Assembly: GCF_900105675.1 (NCBI RefSeq)
Contig: NZ_LT629786.1
Span: forward strand, 310,001 to 374,000
Length of the DNA stretch: 64,000 nt
Source of the DNA: Pseudomonas synxantha
GTDB taxonomy: Bacteria; Pseudomonadota; Gammaproteobacteria; Pseudomonadales; Pseudomonadaceae
Direction of reading: 5' to 3'
Below, one piece after another: positions 16,545-25,569 of the stretch (position 1 is its first letter; every line of letters starts with the position of its first letter). A program made the translations under genes and the position numbers. Under the pieces are notes generated by a model. The model saw only the letters and a program-made list of their open reading frames with translations. It made no database searches and was not told where the DNA came from.

Positions 16545-17117
16545 TCAACGTTGGCCAGGGATCAGCCCAGGCGGCATAGGTGCTGATGGGGTAATGCTGG
16601 GGGCTGAATTGTTAACGTTGCTCAAGCTGGCCGGGGGCGTACTGGAAAAGCCGAGGGGGTAGCGCTTACCGCCACGCTCGAGGGTCACGTTTTCGACGGA
16701 GAGGATGGCCATGCGATAGCCACCGGGTAACTCCCGAGATGAGGCATCTGCGTCTACTTCAAATCCGCTGCTGTAGAGCAGAGTCGCACGCAGCCGTTTT
16801 GCTGAGCCGAATACCGCTTTCACGACAGGCAAGTCAGACTGTGTATCACTGCTGTGCGCCGAGGCTGCAGCCGGCTGTGTGAGGTTTCCTTGAGAAAAAA
16901 ACACAGTTGACGGCTGCGTCGTCGCACTTTGGTCTTCACCCTTGATCGATCTTTCGGCCTTGGCCTTCTCGGCTTTGGCATTCAACAAGATCGTCTGGCT
17001 TTGAATCTGGGCCAGCTCGCCGACGTTCACCCCAGATAGGGTGTTCTCATCTGCCCAGCTCGATGGTGCCCCTAACGCAAGGATGGAGCACAAAAAGCAC
17101 AGCGCTTTATTTCGCAT
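16545..17117 (-). CDS. pilP: Type IVb pilus biogenesis protein PilP
   Basis: 190-aa periplasmic protein with a signal peptide (MRNKALCFLCSILALGAPSSWA, likely cleaved before DENT). A short conserved N-terminal stretch LSGVNVGELAQIQSQTILLNAKAEKAKAE is followed by a Ser/Gln linker and a beta domain (VKAVFGSAKRLRATLLYSSGFEVDADA ... GGYRMAILSVENVTLERGGKRYPLGFS), the PilP layout of R64-type systems. The start at 17117 has AGGTGA five bases upstream and overlaps the end of pilO. Thought to link inner- and outer-membrane parts of the machine. Confidence 0.82.
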   Translation of the reverse strand: MRNKALCFLCSILALGAPSSWADENTLSGVNVGELAQIQSQTILLNAKAEKAKAERSIKGEDQSATTQPSTVFFSQGNLTQPAAASAHSSDTQSDLPVVKAVFGSAKRLRATLLYSSGFEVDADASSRELPGGYRMAILSVENVTLERGGKRYPLGFSSTPPASLSNVNNSAPSITPSAPMPPGLIPGQR

Positions 17118-18438
17118 ATAGGTCACCTATTACTGACCAGACAAGGTGGCCGGTCTCATATTTGGTTGTGATTTCGCGCAGCCGTAAGCCCTGACTGGGT
17201 GCGCCGGATAATGAGTCCAGCGGCGTAATGCCAGTGGCATAGCTCAGCTCGAATTGCTTCCATTGAGGCGGTGGGGGCGGCGGTGGCGCAGGTTGGCCCG
17301 GTATCGCTGGTTGAATGGGCACAACGACCGGCACTTCTTTCAGCACTGGGGTTTGAGTGAAGCTGTGCAGCCAAGACGACAGGTTCGCCAACATCACGAT
17401 GGCGTCTTTTAGAGGCTCATCACCGGCTGCGGGTAGAGAGATGTCGAATTTCAACGTGGCCGAGTTGCCCTCGTCAAAGAAGGCCGGCCGATCAGAAAAG
17501 TGGCCCTGCGTCGCCTGTATCAGTTTGTCGGCCGTGCTATTGCCCGAGCGCTTATAGGAGGACAAAACCTGTGCGCCGTCGCAGACGGCACTCGTGAACT
17601 GCCATCCCTGAATGGACAGAGGCAACTGATAAATGACGTTGCTGCAACCCTCCAGGAAATCTGCAACAGATGGACGTTTGGCCCAAGGGTGTTCAAGCGC
17701 TTGGGGCGTCTGTTCCATACCGGATTCTTTTTGCAGTCTGGCCAACTCTGCCAGGCGTTGCTGTTCAGCCTGGAAAGCCGCCTCTTTGGCTATCTGGTCC
17801 TGATGGTTCTGCCATTGAGCCCATCCGATGATGCCGGCAGCGATCAGCACGCCAAGAACCGCCAGCTGTACAAGTTCTGGTTTGGATAGCCCAAAGACGA
17901 GTGGCCGTAGCCGGTACTCGCGTTTTAGATGCGACGGCTGAAGCAGCTCTGCCACGTCCAGTGGTTGACCGCCCATATCGAACTCTGGGGGCAGGTACTC
18001 GTTGTCGAAGTTGATCCCACGACTGCGTTGTTGCGCGACTCGGCGGCGGACCTCAGCACCAGTGCCGATCATGTCGCAGCCAGAGATCACGCCACCTTGA
18101 TACACAGCAACGAGGGCATATTGGTCAATCTCGCTTTCAGTTTTCCAGGCCGCGATCCATGAGTCCCCCAGCTGTCCAGCCAGGGTGGCCGCGAGCGAGT
18201 ACATCCCTTTGATGACCTCCTCGCTGCGCGCTACAAAACCTGCCTGAATAATGGCTGGTGTTCTTCTAATGGCGACAATGTCGAGGTGGTGCTCACGACC
18301 GTACTGGCGCGCTTCCTTCATGTGCCCGGTGACACTACCCAGCGGATGCCAGCGCAGACCGGTGACAAATGATTTTCCACGATACTGGAGTACCTGGACT
18401 CGAGCAGAGCGTGCATTTTTTGAGGTTTCCGCAACCAT
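17107..18438 (-). CDS. pilO: Type IVb pilus protein PilO
   Basis: 443-aa bitopic inner-membrane protein. The cytoplasmic N-terminal half (1-190) contains the PilO pattern KSFVTGLRWHPLGS, SLAATLAGQLGDSWIAAWKTE and ALVAVYQGGVISGCDMIG. One membrane helix (LAVLGVLIAAGIIGWAQW, about 195-212) is followed by a Gln/Glu-rich coiled coil and a periplasmic domain containing a Pro run near residue 390. The ATG at 18438 has AAGGGG upstream and lies just after the pilN stop. Like other PilO proteins it probably couples the cytoplasmic ATPase to the secretin. Confidence 0.85.
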   Translation of the reverse strand: MVAETSKNARSARVQVLQYRGKSFVTGLRWHPLGSVTGHMKEARQYGREHHLDIVAIRRTPAIIQAGFVARSEEVIKGMYSLAATLAGQLGDSWIAAWKTESEIDQYALVAVYQGGVISGCDMIGTGAEVRRRVAQQRSRGINFDNEYLPPEFDMGGQPLDVAELLQPSHLKREYRLRPLVFGLSKPELVQLAVLGVLIAAGIIGWAQWQNHQDQIAKEAAFQAEQQRLAELARLQKESGMEQTPQALEHPWAKRPSVADFLEGCSNVIYQLPLSIQGWQFTSAVCDGAQVLSSYKRSGNSTADKLIQATQGHFSDRPAFFDEGNSATLKFDISLPAAGDEPLKDAIVMLANLSSWLHSFTQTPVLKEVPVVVPIQPAIPGQPAPPPPPPPQWKQFELSYATGITPLDSLSGAPSQGLRLREITTKYETGHLVWSVIGDLYAK

Positions 18439-18441
18439 GGC

Positions 18442-20259
18442 TTACCCCTTGGAACCTGTGCAATGCAGCAGTGGGGTAGGGCAAGAGCCCCAAGGCTCGT
18501 TGGCAGCAGGTGAAATCACCGCGCTGGGGCTGCCTGTGTCGCTATCAACAACAGGAGTAATCAGCACTACGAGTACGCTGTGCCCTGTGGTGCGGACACG
18601 GCTGCCGCCCAAACCGAAGAATCCAGGATCCCCTACGCCAGACTTGGTTGCGTTTTCGCTGTTCTCCTCAAAACCAGTCAGTACGAGGGTTTGACCGCTG
18701 CGCAATTTGACCTTGGGCGACAGATTCTTGGTGTCGTAATCCGCTGTCTGGACACTGGAGCCGTTGCTCGTAAAAGTGGTGAAGGTCGGTTTGCTACTCA
18801 TGCTCAGGGTGATCATCAGCAACATGTTGTCCTGGTCGATGATTCGAGGGAGCAACATCATGTTGAAGCCGCTGGTGATAGTCGCGGGGGTGAGCGAAGT
18901 AGACGATCCAACGGAAGCCGTAGTGGTTGTCGAGCTTGATGCGACATAGCTCTTTACGTTGCCGATCTGGATGGGTGCCGGCTGCAGATTCAGCGTGGTG
19001 ACCGACGGCGAGCGAACGTTCGAGATTCGGCCCTGTTCGGAAAGTGCTTTGATGATTAAGTTGGAGCCAGCCCAAGGAGACTTCGACGTGTCCAAAATAC
19101 TCAACGAGCCCGACACCGCGCCCGTGCTTATGCCGGTGGTGGCATTCTTCAGCGAAAAGCCCCATTTGTTGCTCAAGGACGTATAGACAGCCGTCCAGTC
19201 CAGGCCGGTCTGGTCTGTGTCGGTGAGAGTTACCTCGAAAACTTTGACGTTGAACAACACCTGACGGGTGATACTGCTGTTGATCGAATTCAGGTATTTA
19301 GCAACGTTTGAGAGTACTTCTGGTCGATCACTTACCGTCAGGGTGCCAGTGGAACGCGAGAGGAACATCCGACCTTGGGGCTGTTGGCTCAGCATCGCCT
19401 TGACGTTTTTTTCAATGTCTCCGATCAGCGAGGTCTTGATGGTAACGGTGGTGCTCTGGTTGCTGCCTGATTCACCCGATGCACCTGTCGACGAAGATCC
19501 GCCGCCACCACCACCGGAACTGCTCCCGCTGCCTGTAGCGGTCAGCAAGCCCGACTTCACTGTGCTTTCAATGACCTGGTCATCACCAAATGCCCAGACG
19601 TCGAACGTCTTGGTGTCGAAGTAAGTGACATGCACGCTTCGATCATCGGAGGAATAATTCCACGCTAAGCCCAACTGGGAGGTCGCTTGATTCAACAACC
19701 CTGACAGCTTGCCGCTGTACTTAATGGGGAATGTGTTGGGTGCAGTCAGCCCAATCGAATTCATTGAGCGGGCGTTGCTCGGAACATTGCCGATGACGCC
19801 GGCGGGCATGAAGTTGGTCAGGTTGTCGGCAGAGCCCAAACCAGGTGGAACTGCAGGTCCTGAGTTGCCCTGCGTCGAACTGGAAAGGACACTTGGGTCG
19901 ATTGCGTCAGGGGCTACGATGACCGGTACACCACATTCACTAGTGATGTACTGCGCGATCTCAGCGATCCCAACGTTATATGAGGGGCGATAGGTGATGT
20001 CGCAATCCATGGTCAGCGGTAAACCACGCTTGGCGACCAGCGGTTTTTTGGACACCCATGGTTTGTCGCTGAACACCACCGTAGCGCGCGCGGACTCTTG
20101 CTGCTGATTTCTCAGAAATCGGCTGTATTGAGAGGCTGTCGCAGCGTCATTTTCAGCTCGGCTGGCCGATTCATTCACACGCTGCAGCGAACAGGAACTC
20201 ACCAGTGCGACGATAAGTGACAAGGCTGTGCTTTTGATCCAGAGACGAGCAGTCATCAT
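18442..20259 (-). CDS. pilN: Outer-membrane secretin lipoprotein PilN
   Basis: 605 aa. The signal peptide ends in a lipobox (VALVSSC), so it is lipid-anchored. N-terminal domains (about 70-320) include a STN/N0-type region and a Ser/Gly-rich linker (SGSSSGGGGGGSSSTG, about 248-263). The C-terminal secretin domain (about 340-580) has VLFNVKVFEVTLTD, GRISNVRSPSVTTLNLQPAPIQIG and the final beta strand block ending VRTTGHSVLVVLITPVV. It forms the channel through which the pilus exits. It overlaps the end of pilL (ATGATGA), so the two are translationally coupled. Confidence 0.93.
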   Translation of the reverse strand: MMTARLWIKSTALSLIVALVSSCSLQRVNESASRAENDAATASQYSRFLRNQQQESARATVVFSDKPWVSKKPLVAKRGLPLTMDCDITYRPSYNVGIAEIAQYITSECGVPVIVAPDAIDPSVLSSSTQGNSGPAVPPGLGSADNLTNFMPAGVIGNVPSNARSMNSIGLTAPNTFPIKYSGKLSGLLNQATSQLGLAWNYSSDDRSVHVTYFDTKTFDVWAFGDDQVIESTVKSGLLTATGSGSSSGGGGGGSSSTGASGESGSNQSTTVTIKTSLIGDIEKNVKAMLSQQPQGRMFLSRSTGTLTVSDRPEVLSNVAKYLNSINSSITRQVLFNVKVFEVTLTDTDQTGLDWTAVYTSLSNKWGFSLKNATTGISTGAVSGSLSILDTSKSPWAGSNLIIKALSEQGRISNVRSPSVTTLNLQPAPIQIGNVKSYVASSSTTTTASVGSSTSLTPATITSGFNMMLLPRIIDQDNMLLMITLSMSSKPTFTTFTSNGSSVQTADYDTKNLSPKVKLRSGQTLVLTGFEENSENATKSGVGDPGFFGLGGSRVRTTGHSVLVVLITPVVDSDTGSPSAVISPAANEPWGSCPTPLLHCTGSKG

Positions 20260-21413
20260 TTGTTCCTCTCTGTAATAAAAATCAGCCGCTGTGAGGAGTT
20301 ACTGTCGACCACATCGACCAGAAAGGACCGTGGAGCCGAGTCGTAGAGAGGGAAAATCGACCCAATGGCTTCTTGGAAACTGCCCTCAAATCGAAGTGGA
20401 GCGTCAATTGAGTAATCCAAATCATCGACCTGCCACATCAGTTTCCAGCCCGCTTTTTCAGCCCAGCCTTCGACGGTTTGACGAAGGGTTGAGCCAGTTG
20501 AAGCCGTCCATGTCTGGGCCAGCGGCTTCGGCGCTGCAATGTCCGTCGCAACCGGCTTTGGCGCTGCAGAAACTGCGGACGGCGCGGTGACCAGTTTCGG
20601 AGTTGAAGCGGCCTTGGCATCTGGGTTGCTGGACGAAGTCGAGGCCGGACTCTGAGTCGGCAAGGCAGACGTTTGTTTTGTAGAGCCATCCTTGGTAATC
20701 ACCGTAGGAGGGGCCACGGTTTTGGCTGGTGCAGCGTTCGCCACAGGGGTAGCGGCTGATGCCGTTGTTGTGAAAGGCGCTGTTTGGGGAACGGCGGCGA
20801 CTACTACTTGGCTGCCCGCATCATTGTTATTGCTCTTCGCTGCGATAGGCTGTGCAGCTGTCGATGTGTTGAGTTGAGCAATCTGAGTTGATGCAGGACG
20901 TGGAGAGTCCGGGAGCTGGTAGCCAGGGCGCAGGACGTAGCACACCTGACGGTTGACCTCGTCGACCTTCACCTGCCAGGCCGGACCTGCGAGCACCTGC
21001 AGGGTGTTACGCAGGGTCATAGGGCCAAGTTTATATTGGGCTGCTGGGAGTGGTCGGGTGTAAAGGATGTTGACGTGGCCAGAGTCTGCCGAGCAAAGCG
21101 TATAACCTGAACGGTCCACCACGTACTGCATGGCCTCATGCACATTTGGGTGCATGTTGGCTGGAATGCTGATGTCGATAATCTGAGCCATCAGGTCACG
21201 TTGGCCAGAATCTGGCAGCGTGCTGACGAGGGTGTAGCGGCCATAGCGCACTACTGGTTCTTTTTCAGGAACGGCGCCGCCAGGATAGAGGTCTGGCGTC
21301 AACATGTCCGGATTGCGACTGCTGTCGAAAGCGGGCTTGGGTGTCTGCGCCGTTTGGGTCGTGCAACTGGCGATTAACGCTAGAAGCGAGAGCGTGGTGA
21401 CGTGCCTGATCAT
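20256..21413 (-). CDS. pilL: Type IVb pilus lipoprotein PilL
   Basis: 385 aa, first gene of the pilus operon. The signal peptide ends in lipobox LIASC. The N-terminal domain (about 50-165, YGRYTLVSTLPDSGQRDLMAQIIDI ... VDRSGYTL) is the PilL part. The middle (170-300) is a low-complexity Ala/Pro/Thr/Ser linker. The C-terminal domain (TWTASTGSTLRQTVEGWAEKAGWKLMWQVDDLDYSIDAPL) is the TcpQ-type secretin-associated domain. It probably helps the secretin insert or open. Its promoter must lie in the 450-base gap shared with the divergent ars operon. Confidence 0.88.
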   Translation of the reverse strand: MIRHVTTLSLLALIASCTTQTAQTPKPAFDSSRNPDMLTPDLYPGGAVPEKEPVVRYGRYTLVSTLPDSGQRDLMAQIIDISIPANMHPNVHEAMQYVVDRSGYTLCSADSGHVNILYTRPLPAAQYKLGPMTLRNTLQVLAGPAWQVKVDEVNRQVCYVLRPGYQLPDSPRPASTQIAQLNTSTAAQPIAAKSNNNDAGSQVVVAAVPQTAPFTTTASAATPVANAAPAKTVAPPTVITKDGSTKQTSALPTQSPASTSSSNPDAKAASTPKLVTAPSAVSAAPKPVATDIAAPKPLAQTWTASTGSTLRQTVEGWAEKAGWKLMWQVDDLDYSIDAPLRFEGSFQEAIGSIFPLYDSAPRSFLVDVVDSNSSQRLIFITERNK

Positions 21414-21557
21414 GTGCCGAGAGGCCCCCTGTAATGATAGGGGAACGGTGACAGGCTGGTACCAGCTGCGCAGTAGGAAATAGAAAACTACGTCTATAGG
21501 TATTTATAGGCTATACAAAGATGACGCGACCGAGGTGGAAAATTACCTAGTATCTGA

Positions 21558-21649
21558 TCACCCATTTCCATTCACGCTGAGCATTCATTTGCATTCACGC
21601 TGACCACTCAATTGCATTCGACCTGACCAGCTATCCTGCCATTACGCCT
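21558..21649. repeat. Four iterated 23-base repeats
   Basis: Units end at 21580, 21603, 21626 and 21649, with endings CATTCACGCTGA, CATTCACGCTGA, CATTCGACCTGA and CATTACGCCTAG. The regular 23-base spacing resembles the multiple terminal repeats of IS21-family elements or a protein-binding array. No transposase is present, so if it is an IS end it is a remnant. Confidence 0.5.
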
Positions 21650-21829
21650 AGAGTAATGAATCCAAAATCGCGTTCAGCGAACATCCATTCGAACATCAAA
21701 TCTCCGTCCGCGTGCTGAGGCGATTGTTAATCCCTCCTGGTCGTTACCCTGTGGTCGACCGGTGAGCATTGATCCCCATCGTTAACTCCCGCCACAGGCA
21801 TTTGTGCAAGCAGGCTGAACGTGGTTAAA

Positions 21830-21859
21830 TCTGCATATTCGATTATCCACATATGCAGA
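21830..21859 (+). promoter_or_regulatory. Probable ArsR operator
   Basis: Perfect inverted repeat with arms TCTGCATAT (21830-21838) and ATATGCAGA (21851-21859), 12 bases apart and ten bases before the arsR ATG. Position and symmetry fit autorepression by the ArsR dimer. Binding itself is inferred. Confidence 0.6.
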
Positions 21860-21869
21860 GCGATTGCTT

Positions 21870-22220
21870 ATGAGCCTTACACCACACACATTCTTCAAGT
21901 GCTTGGGTGATGAAACTCGCGCCCGGATCATGCTCATGCTTTCGGCTGAGGGTGAGTTGTGCGTGTGCGAGTTAATCTGGGCACTGGACGATAACCAGTC
22001 GAAGGTCTCCAGGCATCTTGCCCAACTGCGTGCTTGCGGGTTACTCGCAGATCGGAGGCAGGGTCAGTGGGTTTACTACCGGCTGCATCCCGAGCTTGAA
22101 CAGTGGGCACTGGATGTTCTGAACGTCACTACGCAGGCACACCAGTCCTGGGTTAACGACCATCAAGGACGGCTGGCTTCCATGGAAGACAGACCCGTGC
22201 GCCAAGCCTCCTGCTGCTGA
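21870..22220 (+). CDS. arsR: ArsR-family arsenite-responsive repressor
   Basis: 116-aa winged-helix repressor of the SmtB/ArsR family that leaves DNA when As(III) binds. The helix-turn-helix contains [23 protein letters not shown]. The arsenite site motif is present as CVC, but the third Cys of the classic CVCxxC of E. coli plasmid ArsR is Ile here. The C terminus ends SCC, which could add thiol ligands. First gene of the ars operon. ATG 21870 gives the family N terminus; a TTG two codons up is less likely. Confidence 0.9.
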   Translation: MSLTPHTFFKCLGDETRARIMLMLSAEGELCVCELIWALDDNQSKVSRHLAQLRACGLLADRRQGQWVYYRLHPELEQWALDVLNVTTQAHQSWVNDHQGRLASMEDRPVRQASCC

Positions 22221-22242
22221 CATCCTGATCTGGAACATACTC

Positions 22243-23532
22243 ATGCTCATCGCAGCATCGATTTTCGTAGTTACGCTCGTCTTTGTTATCTGGCAACCCA
22301 AGGGGTTAGGTGTCGGCTGGAGCGCGGCAGCGGGTGCCGTTCTGGCACTACTGACTGGCGCCGTAAGTCTAGGGGATGTGCCGGTTGTGTGGCACATCGT
22401 CTGGAACGCTACCGCGACCTTCATTGCTGTGATCATCATCAGTTTGTTGCTCGATGAAGCGGGATTCTTCAAATGGGCGGCGCTTCATGTCGCTCGCTGG
22501 GGTCGGGGCAAAGGCGGACGTCTGTTTGCGCTGATGATCCTGCTCGGTGCAGCCGTTTCGGCACTGTTCGCCAATGATGGAGCCGCACTGATTCTGACCC
22601 CAATCGTCATCGCGATGCTGACGGCGCTTCGCTTCAGCCCGGCATCCACCTTGGCATTCGTGATGGCCGCAGGCTTCATCGCTGATACCGCCAGTCTGCC
22701 GATGGTGGTGTCCAACCTGGTGAACATCGTTTCGGCAGACTTTTTTGGCGTGGGTTTCGGTGAATACGCTTCTGTCATGTGGCCAGTGAACCTAGTGGCC
22801 GTGGCCGCGACACTGTTCATGCTCTGGATGTTCTATCGCAAGGACATTCCCGCCCAGTACGACGCGGATCAGCTTGAGGCCCCGGAGTCGGTGATTCGAG
22901 ATCGGGCGACCTTCATTGCTGGCTGGTGGGTACTTGGCCTGCTGCTGGTTGGTCTGTTCGCACTGGAGCCGTTAGGTATCCCCATCAGCGCTGTTGCTGC
23001 TGCGTGTGCAATGATCCTGCTGGTCATCGCAGGTAAAGGCCAAATCATCTCCACGAGAAGGGTCATCAAGGACGCGCCCTGGCAAATTGTCGTGTTTTCG
23101 CTGGGCATGTATCTGGTGGTCTATGGCCTGCGTAATGCTGGCCTAACCGACTCGCTCTCGGGGCTGCTGAACATATTTGCCGAGCATGGCCTATGGGCCG
23201 CTACCTTGGGCACCGGTATCACCGCTGCGCTGTTGTCCTCGATCATGAACAACATGCCGAGTGTGCTTATCGGCGCTCTGTCCATTCAGGGCAGCGACGC
23301 TACAGGACTGGTACGTGAGGCCATGATCTACGCCAACGTCATCGGTTGCGATCTTGGCCCCAAGATCACGCCCATCGGAAGCCTGGCCACGTTGCTGTGG
23401 CTGCATGTGCTAGCGCAGAAAAATATCCGCATCACCTGGGGTTACTACTTCAAAGTCGGCAGCATCCTCACCCTCCCTATCTTGCTGGTAACGCTGGTGG
23501 CACTGGCGTCGCGGCTGAGCATCCCTGTCTAG
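22243..23532 (+). CDS. arsB: Arsenite efflux pump ArsB
   Basis: 429-aa inner-membrane arsenite/antimonite antiporter, the usual length, with about 11-12 hydrophobic segments from the first residues on. Conserved stretches include [44 protein letters not shown] and the C-terminal [14 protein letters not shown] and [20 protein letters not shown]. It lies 22 bases after arsR and nine before arsC. It exports As(III) made by ArsC. Confidence 0.96.
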   Translation: MLIAASIFVVTLVFVIWQPKGLGVGWSAAAGAVLALLTGAVSLGDVPVVWHIVWNATATFIAVIIISLLLDEAGFFKWAALHVARWGRGKGGRLFALMILLGAAVSALFANDGAALILTPIVIAMLTALRFSPASTLAFVMAAGFIADTASLPMVVSNLVNIVSADFFGVGFGEYASVMWPVNLVAVAATLFMLWMFYRKDIPAQYDADQLEAPESVIRDRATFIAGWWVLGLLLVGLFALEPLGIPISAVAAACAMILLVIAGKGQIISTRRVIKDAPWQIVVFSLGMYLVVYGLRNAGLTDSLSGLLNIFAEHGLWAATLGTGITAALLSSIMNNMPSVLIGALSIQGSDATGLVREAMIYANVIGCDLGPKITPIGSLATLLWLHVLAQKNIRITWGYYFKVGSILTLPILLVTLVALASRLSIPV

Positions 23533-23541
23533 GAGAAACCC

Positions 23542-24012
23542 ATGAAAGTGCTATTTATGTGTACGGCAAACAGCTGCCGGAGCGTTCTCTCGGAGGGGTT
23601 GTTCAACCACCTGGCCCCGAGCGGTTTTAACGCCGTCAGTTCGGGCAGCTTCCCAAGCGGACAACTGAATCCACGCGCCGTGAGTACGTTGCAAGCGCTT
23701 GGTATCGACACCACAGATCTCTACAGCAAAGGCTCAGAGGTGTTTTCGGACTCACCACCGGATGTGGTGATCACCGTGTGTGATAAGGCTGGAGGCGAAC
23801 CCTGCCCGGTCTATTTCGGGCCTGCTGTCAAAAGCCACTGGGGCCTCGCCGACCCTTCCGATGTAGAAGGCACAGACAGCGACATCCAAGCCGCATTTGA
23901 CGCGACCGTCGTCCAGATTAAAAAGCGTTTCGAGGCATTCTTCAGCTTGGATCATTCGGCGCTCACACCGCAGGAACTGAAGCGCGAGCTAGATCAAATA
24001 GGTGAACTGTAA
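23542..24012 (+). CDS. arsC: Arsenate reductase, low-molecular-weight phosphatase type
   Basis: 156 aa. The P-loop CTANSCRS (CX5R) holds the nucleophilic Cys near residue 7. The redox cysteines follow in [11 protein letters not shown], and WGLADPS carries the general-acid Asp. This marks the thioredoxin- or glutaredoxin-coupled ArsC class rather than the E. coli plasmid glutaredoxin class. It reduces arsenate to arsenite for ArsB. Strong ribosome site AGGAG before the ATG; its stop shares a base with the arsH start (TAATG). Confidence 0.95.
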   Translation: MKVLFMCTANSCRSVLSEGLFNHLAPSGFNAVSSGSFPSGQLNPRAVSTLQALGIDTTDLYSKGSEVFSDSPPDVVITVCDKAGGEPCPVYFGPAVKSHWGLADPSDVEGTDSDIQAAFDATVVQIKKRFEAFFSLDHSALTPQELKRELDQIGEL

Positions 24013-24746
24013 TGGACGAATTTTCCTCGGAAAGCAGCCTGGATCTACCTAATCTGGATCAGTCGCTAATCGACTTCGTCACACTGGATCGCCTGCAAGG
24101 CAACGAGCAACCGACTCACAAACCACGCATCTTGTTGCTGTATGGCTCAACCCGTGAGCGCTCTTTCAGCAGGCTGCTGACCCAAGAGGCCGCGCGCATC
24201 CTGACCCTAATGGGAGCCGAGACCGTCATCTTTGATCCCTCGGGTCTGCCTCTCCCTGATGACGCTCCGGAAGACCATCCAAAGGTTAAAGAGCTGCGGG
24301 ATCTGGTTCTGTGGTCAGAGGGACAGGTGTGGTGTTCGCCAGAGCGTCACGGTGCAATGTCTGCTGTATTCAAAGCCCAAATAGACTGGATACCTCTCAC
24401 GTTGGGCGCTGTCCGCCCCAGCCAGGGCAAGACGTTGGCCGTCATGCAGGTCTGCGGTGGATCACAGTCCTTCAACACGGTAAACCAGCTTAGGATCCTC
24501 GGGCGCTGGATGCGGATGATCACCATCCCAAACCAGTCGTCAGTACCCAAAGCCTTTCTGGAGTTCGACGACGCAGGGCGTATGAAGCCATCCGCCTACT
24601 ACGACCGTGTTGTGGACGTGATGGAGGAACTGATGAAGTTCACGCTGATGGTTCGGGGCCGGGAAACGTATTTGGTAGACCGCTATTCGGAGCGCAAGGA
24701 AAGCGCCGAAGCACTCTCGAAACGAGTCAATCAAAGATCGATTTGA
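24012..24746 (+). CDS. arsH: ArsH NADPH-dependent FMN reductase / organoarsenical oxidase
   Basis: 244-aa flavodoxin-fold protein. [17 protein letters not shown] is the FMN phosphate-binding loop, and [23 protein letters not shown] is the ArsH signature. Family knowledge: ArsH oxidises trivalent methyl and aromatic arsenicals to the less toxic pentavalent forms using NADPH. Full length. Translationally coupled to arsC through TAATG. Confidence 0.95.
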   Translation: MDEFSSESSLDLPNLDQSLIDFVTLDRLQGNEQPTHKPRILLLYGSTRERSFSRLLTQEAARILTLMGAETVIFDPSGLPLPDDAPEDHPKVKELRDLVLWSEGQVWCSPERHGAMSAVFKAQIDWIPLTLGAVRPSQGKTLAVMQVCGGSQSFNTVNQLRILGRWMRMITIPNQSSVPKAFLEFDDAGRMKPSAYYDRVVDVMEELMKFTLMVRGRETYLVDRYSERKESAEALSKRVNQRSI

Positions 24747-24765
24747 GCGACCAAGGGGATAGAGG

Positions 24766-25314
24766 ATGAGCAACACCACAGTAAGGATTGCGCAGATTTC
24801 GGACGCTCAAGCCATCCAGGCAATTTACGCACCGATGGTTGAGCATACGGCGATTTCGTTTGAGCTTGAGCCGCCCACAGTCGAAGAGATGGCCAAGCGG
24901 ATTGGGTCGACTTTGCCGACTTACCCGTATCTGGTAGCGGAGCGAGACGGCCAGCTCATCGGCTATGCATATGCCAGTCAGCACCGGGCTCGTGAGGCCT
25001 ATCGCTGGTCGGTCGACGTCACCGTTTATATATCGCCAGAAGCGCACCGTAGCGGGGTCGGCCGGGCACTGTATGGCGTGTTGCTGCCGACATTGAAAAG
25101 GCAAGGGTTTCACGCAGCCTTTGCCGGGATCGCGCTGCCAAACGATGGCAGCGTGGGGCTGCATGAAGCACTAGGCTTCGCTCACATCGGTACGTATCCA
25201 GAAGTAGGATTCAAGCATGGCGCTTGGCATGATGTTGGATATTGGCGTATCGCGCTGGATTCAACGAGTCCGCCAAAACTGTCCGTGCCTTTCAGTGAGA
25301 TCAGTCTCTTCTGA
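24766..25314 (+). CDS. arsN1: GNAT acetyltransferase, phosphinothricin/arsinothricin type (ArsN1-like)
   Basis: 182-aa N-acetyltransferase. It has the PAT-family start (IYAPMVEHTAISFELEPPT), the acetyl-CoA loop SPEAHRSGVGRALYGVLL and the end motif HEALGFAHIGTYPEVGFKHGAWHDVGYW. Members in ars operons (ArsN1) acetylate the arsenic antibiotic arsinothricin; others act on phosphinothricin or methionine sulfoximine. Its place 19 bases after arsH supports the arsenical role. The last 15 residues beyond the family core look non-conserved. Confidence 0.8.
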   Translation: MSNTTVRIAQISDAQAIQAIYAPMVEHTAISFELEPPTVEEMAKRIGSTLPTYPYLVAERDGQLIGYAYASQHRAREAYRWSVDVTVYISPEAHRSGVGRALYGVLLPTLKRQGFHAAFAGIALPNDGSVGLHEALGFAHIGTYPEVGFKHGAWHDVGYWRIALDSTSPPKLSVPFSEISLF

Positions 25315-25569
25315 ATGGGTCTCGACGGCCATTATGAGCGATGGGAAGATTCTAATACGTAACAAAGTCAATTATGTTCGACTCCTCGAAATGAATACGA
25401 GCAAAGTGGGTAAAATCGAAATAGATTTGCCACTTTCGGAAGTTTGCAGATATCGAACGAAACTATTGTTGCCGATGGGGAGGCCTATTAGATTCCAGAA
25501 AACAAAAGTAATGGTTCCAAGTACGTTTACAAGGTCTCAGCCACTAAGAAGCAGTGATATACCGCAGAT

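Larger units (their letters stand above)
21414..21869. other. Divergent promoter region between pil and ars operons
   Basis: 456 bases without a gene. Both the pilus operon (minus) and the arsenic operon (plus) start from here. It contains a series of four 23-base repeats and an inverted repeat just before arsR, both listed separately. Confidence 0.6.
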
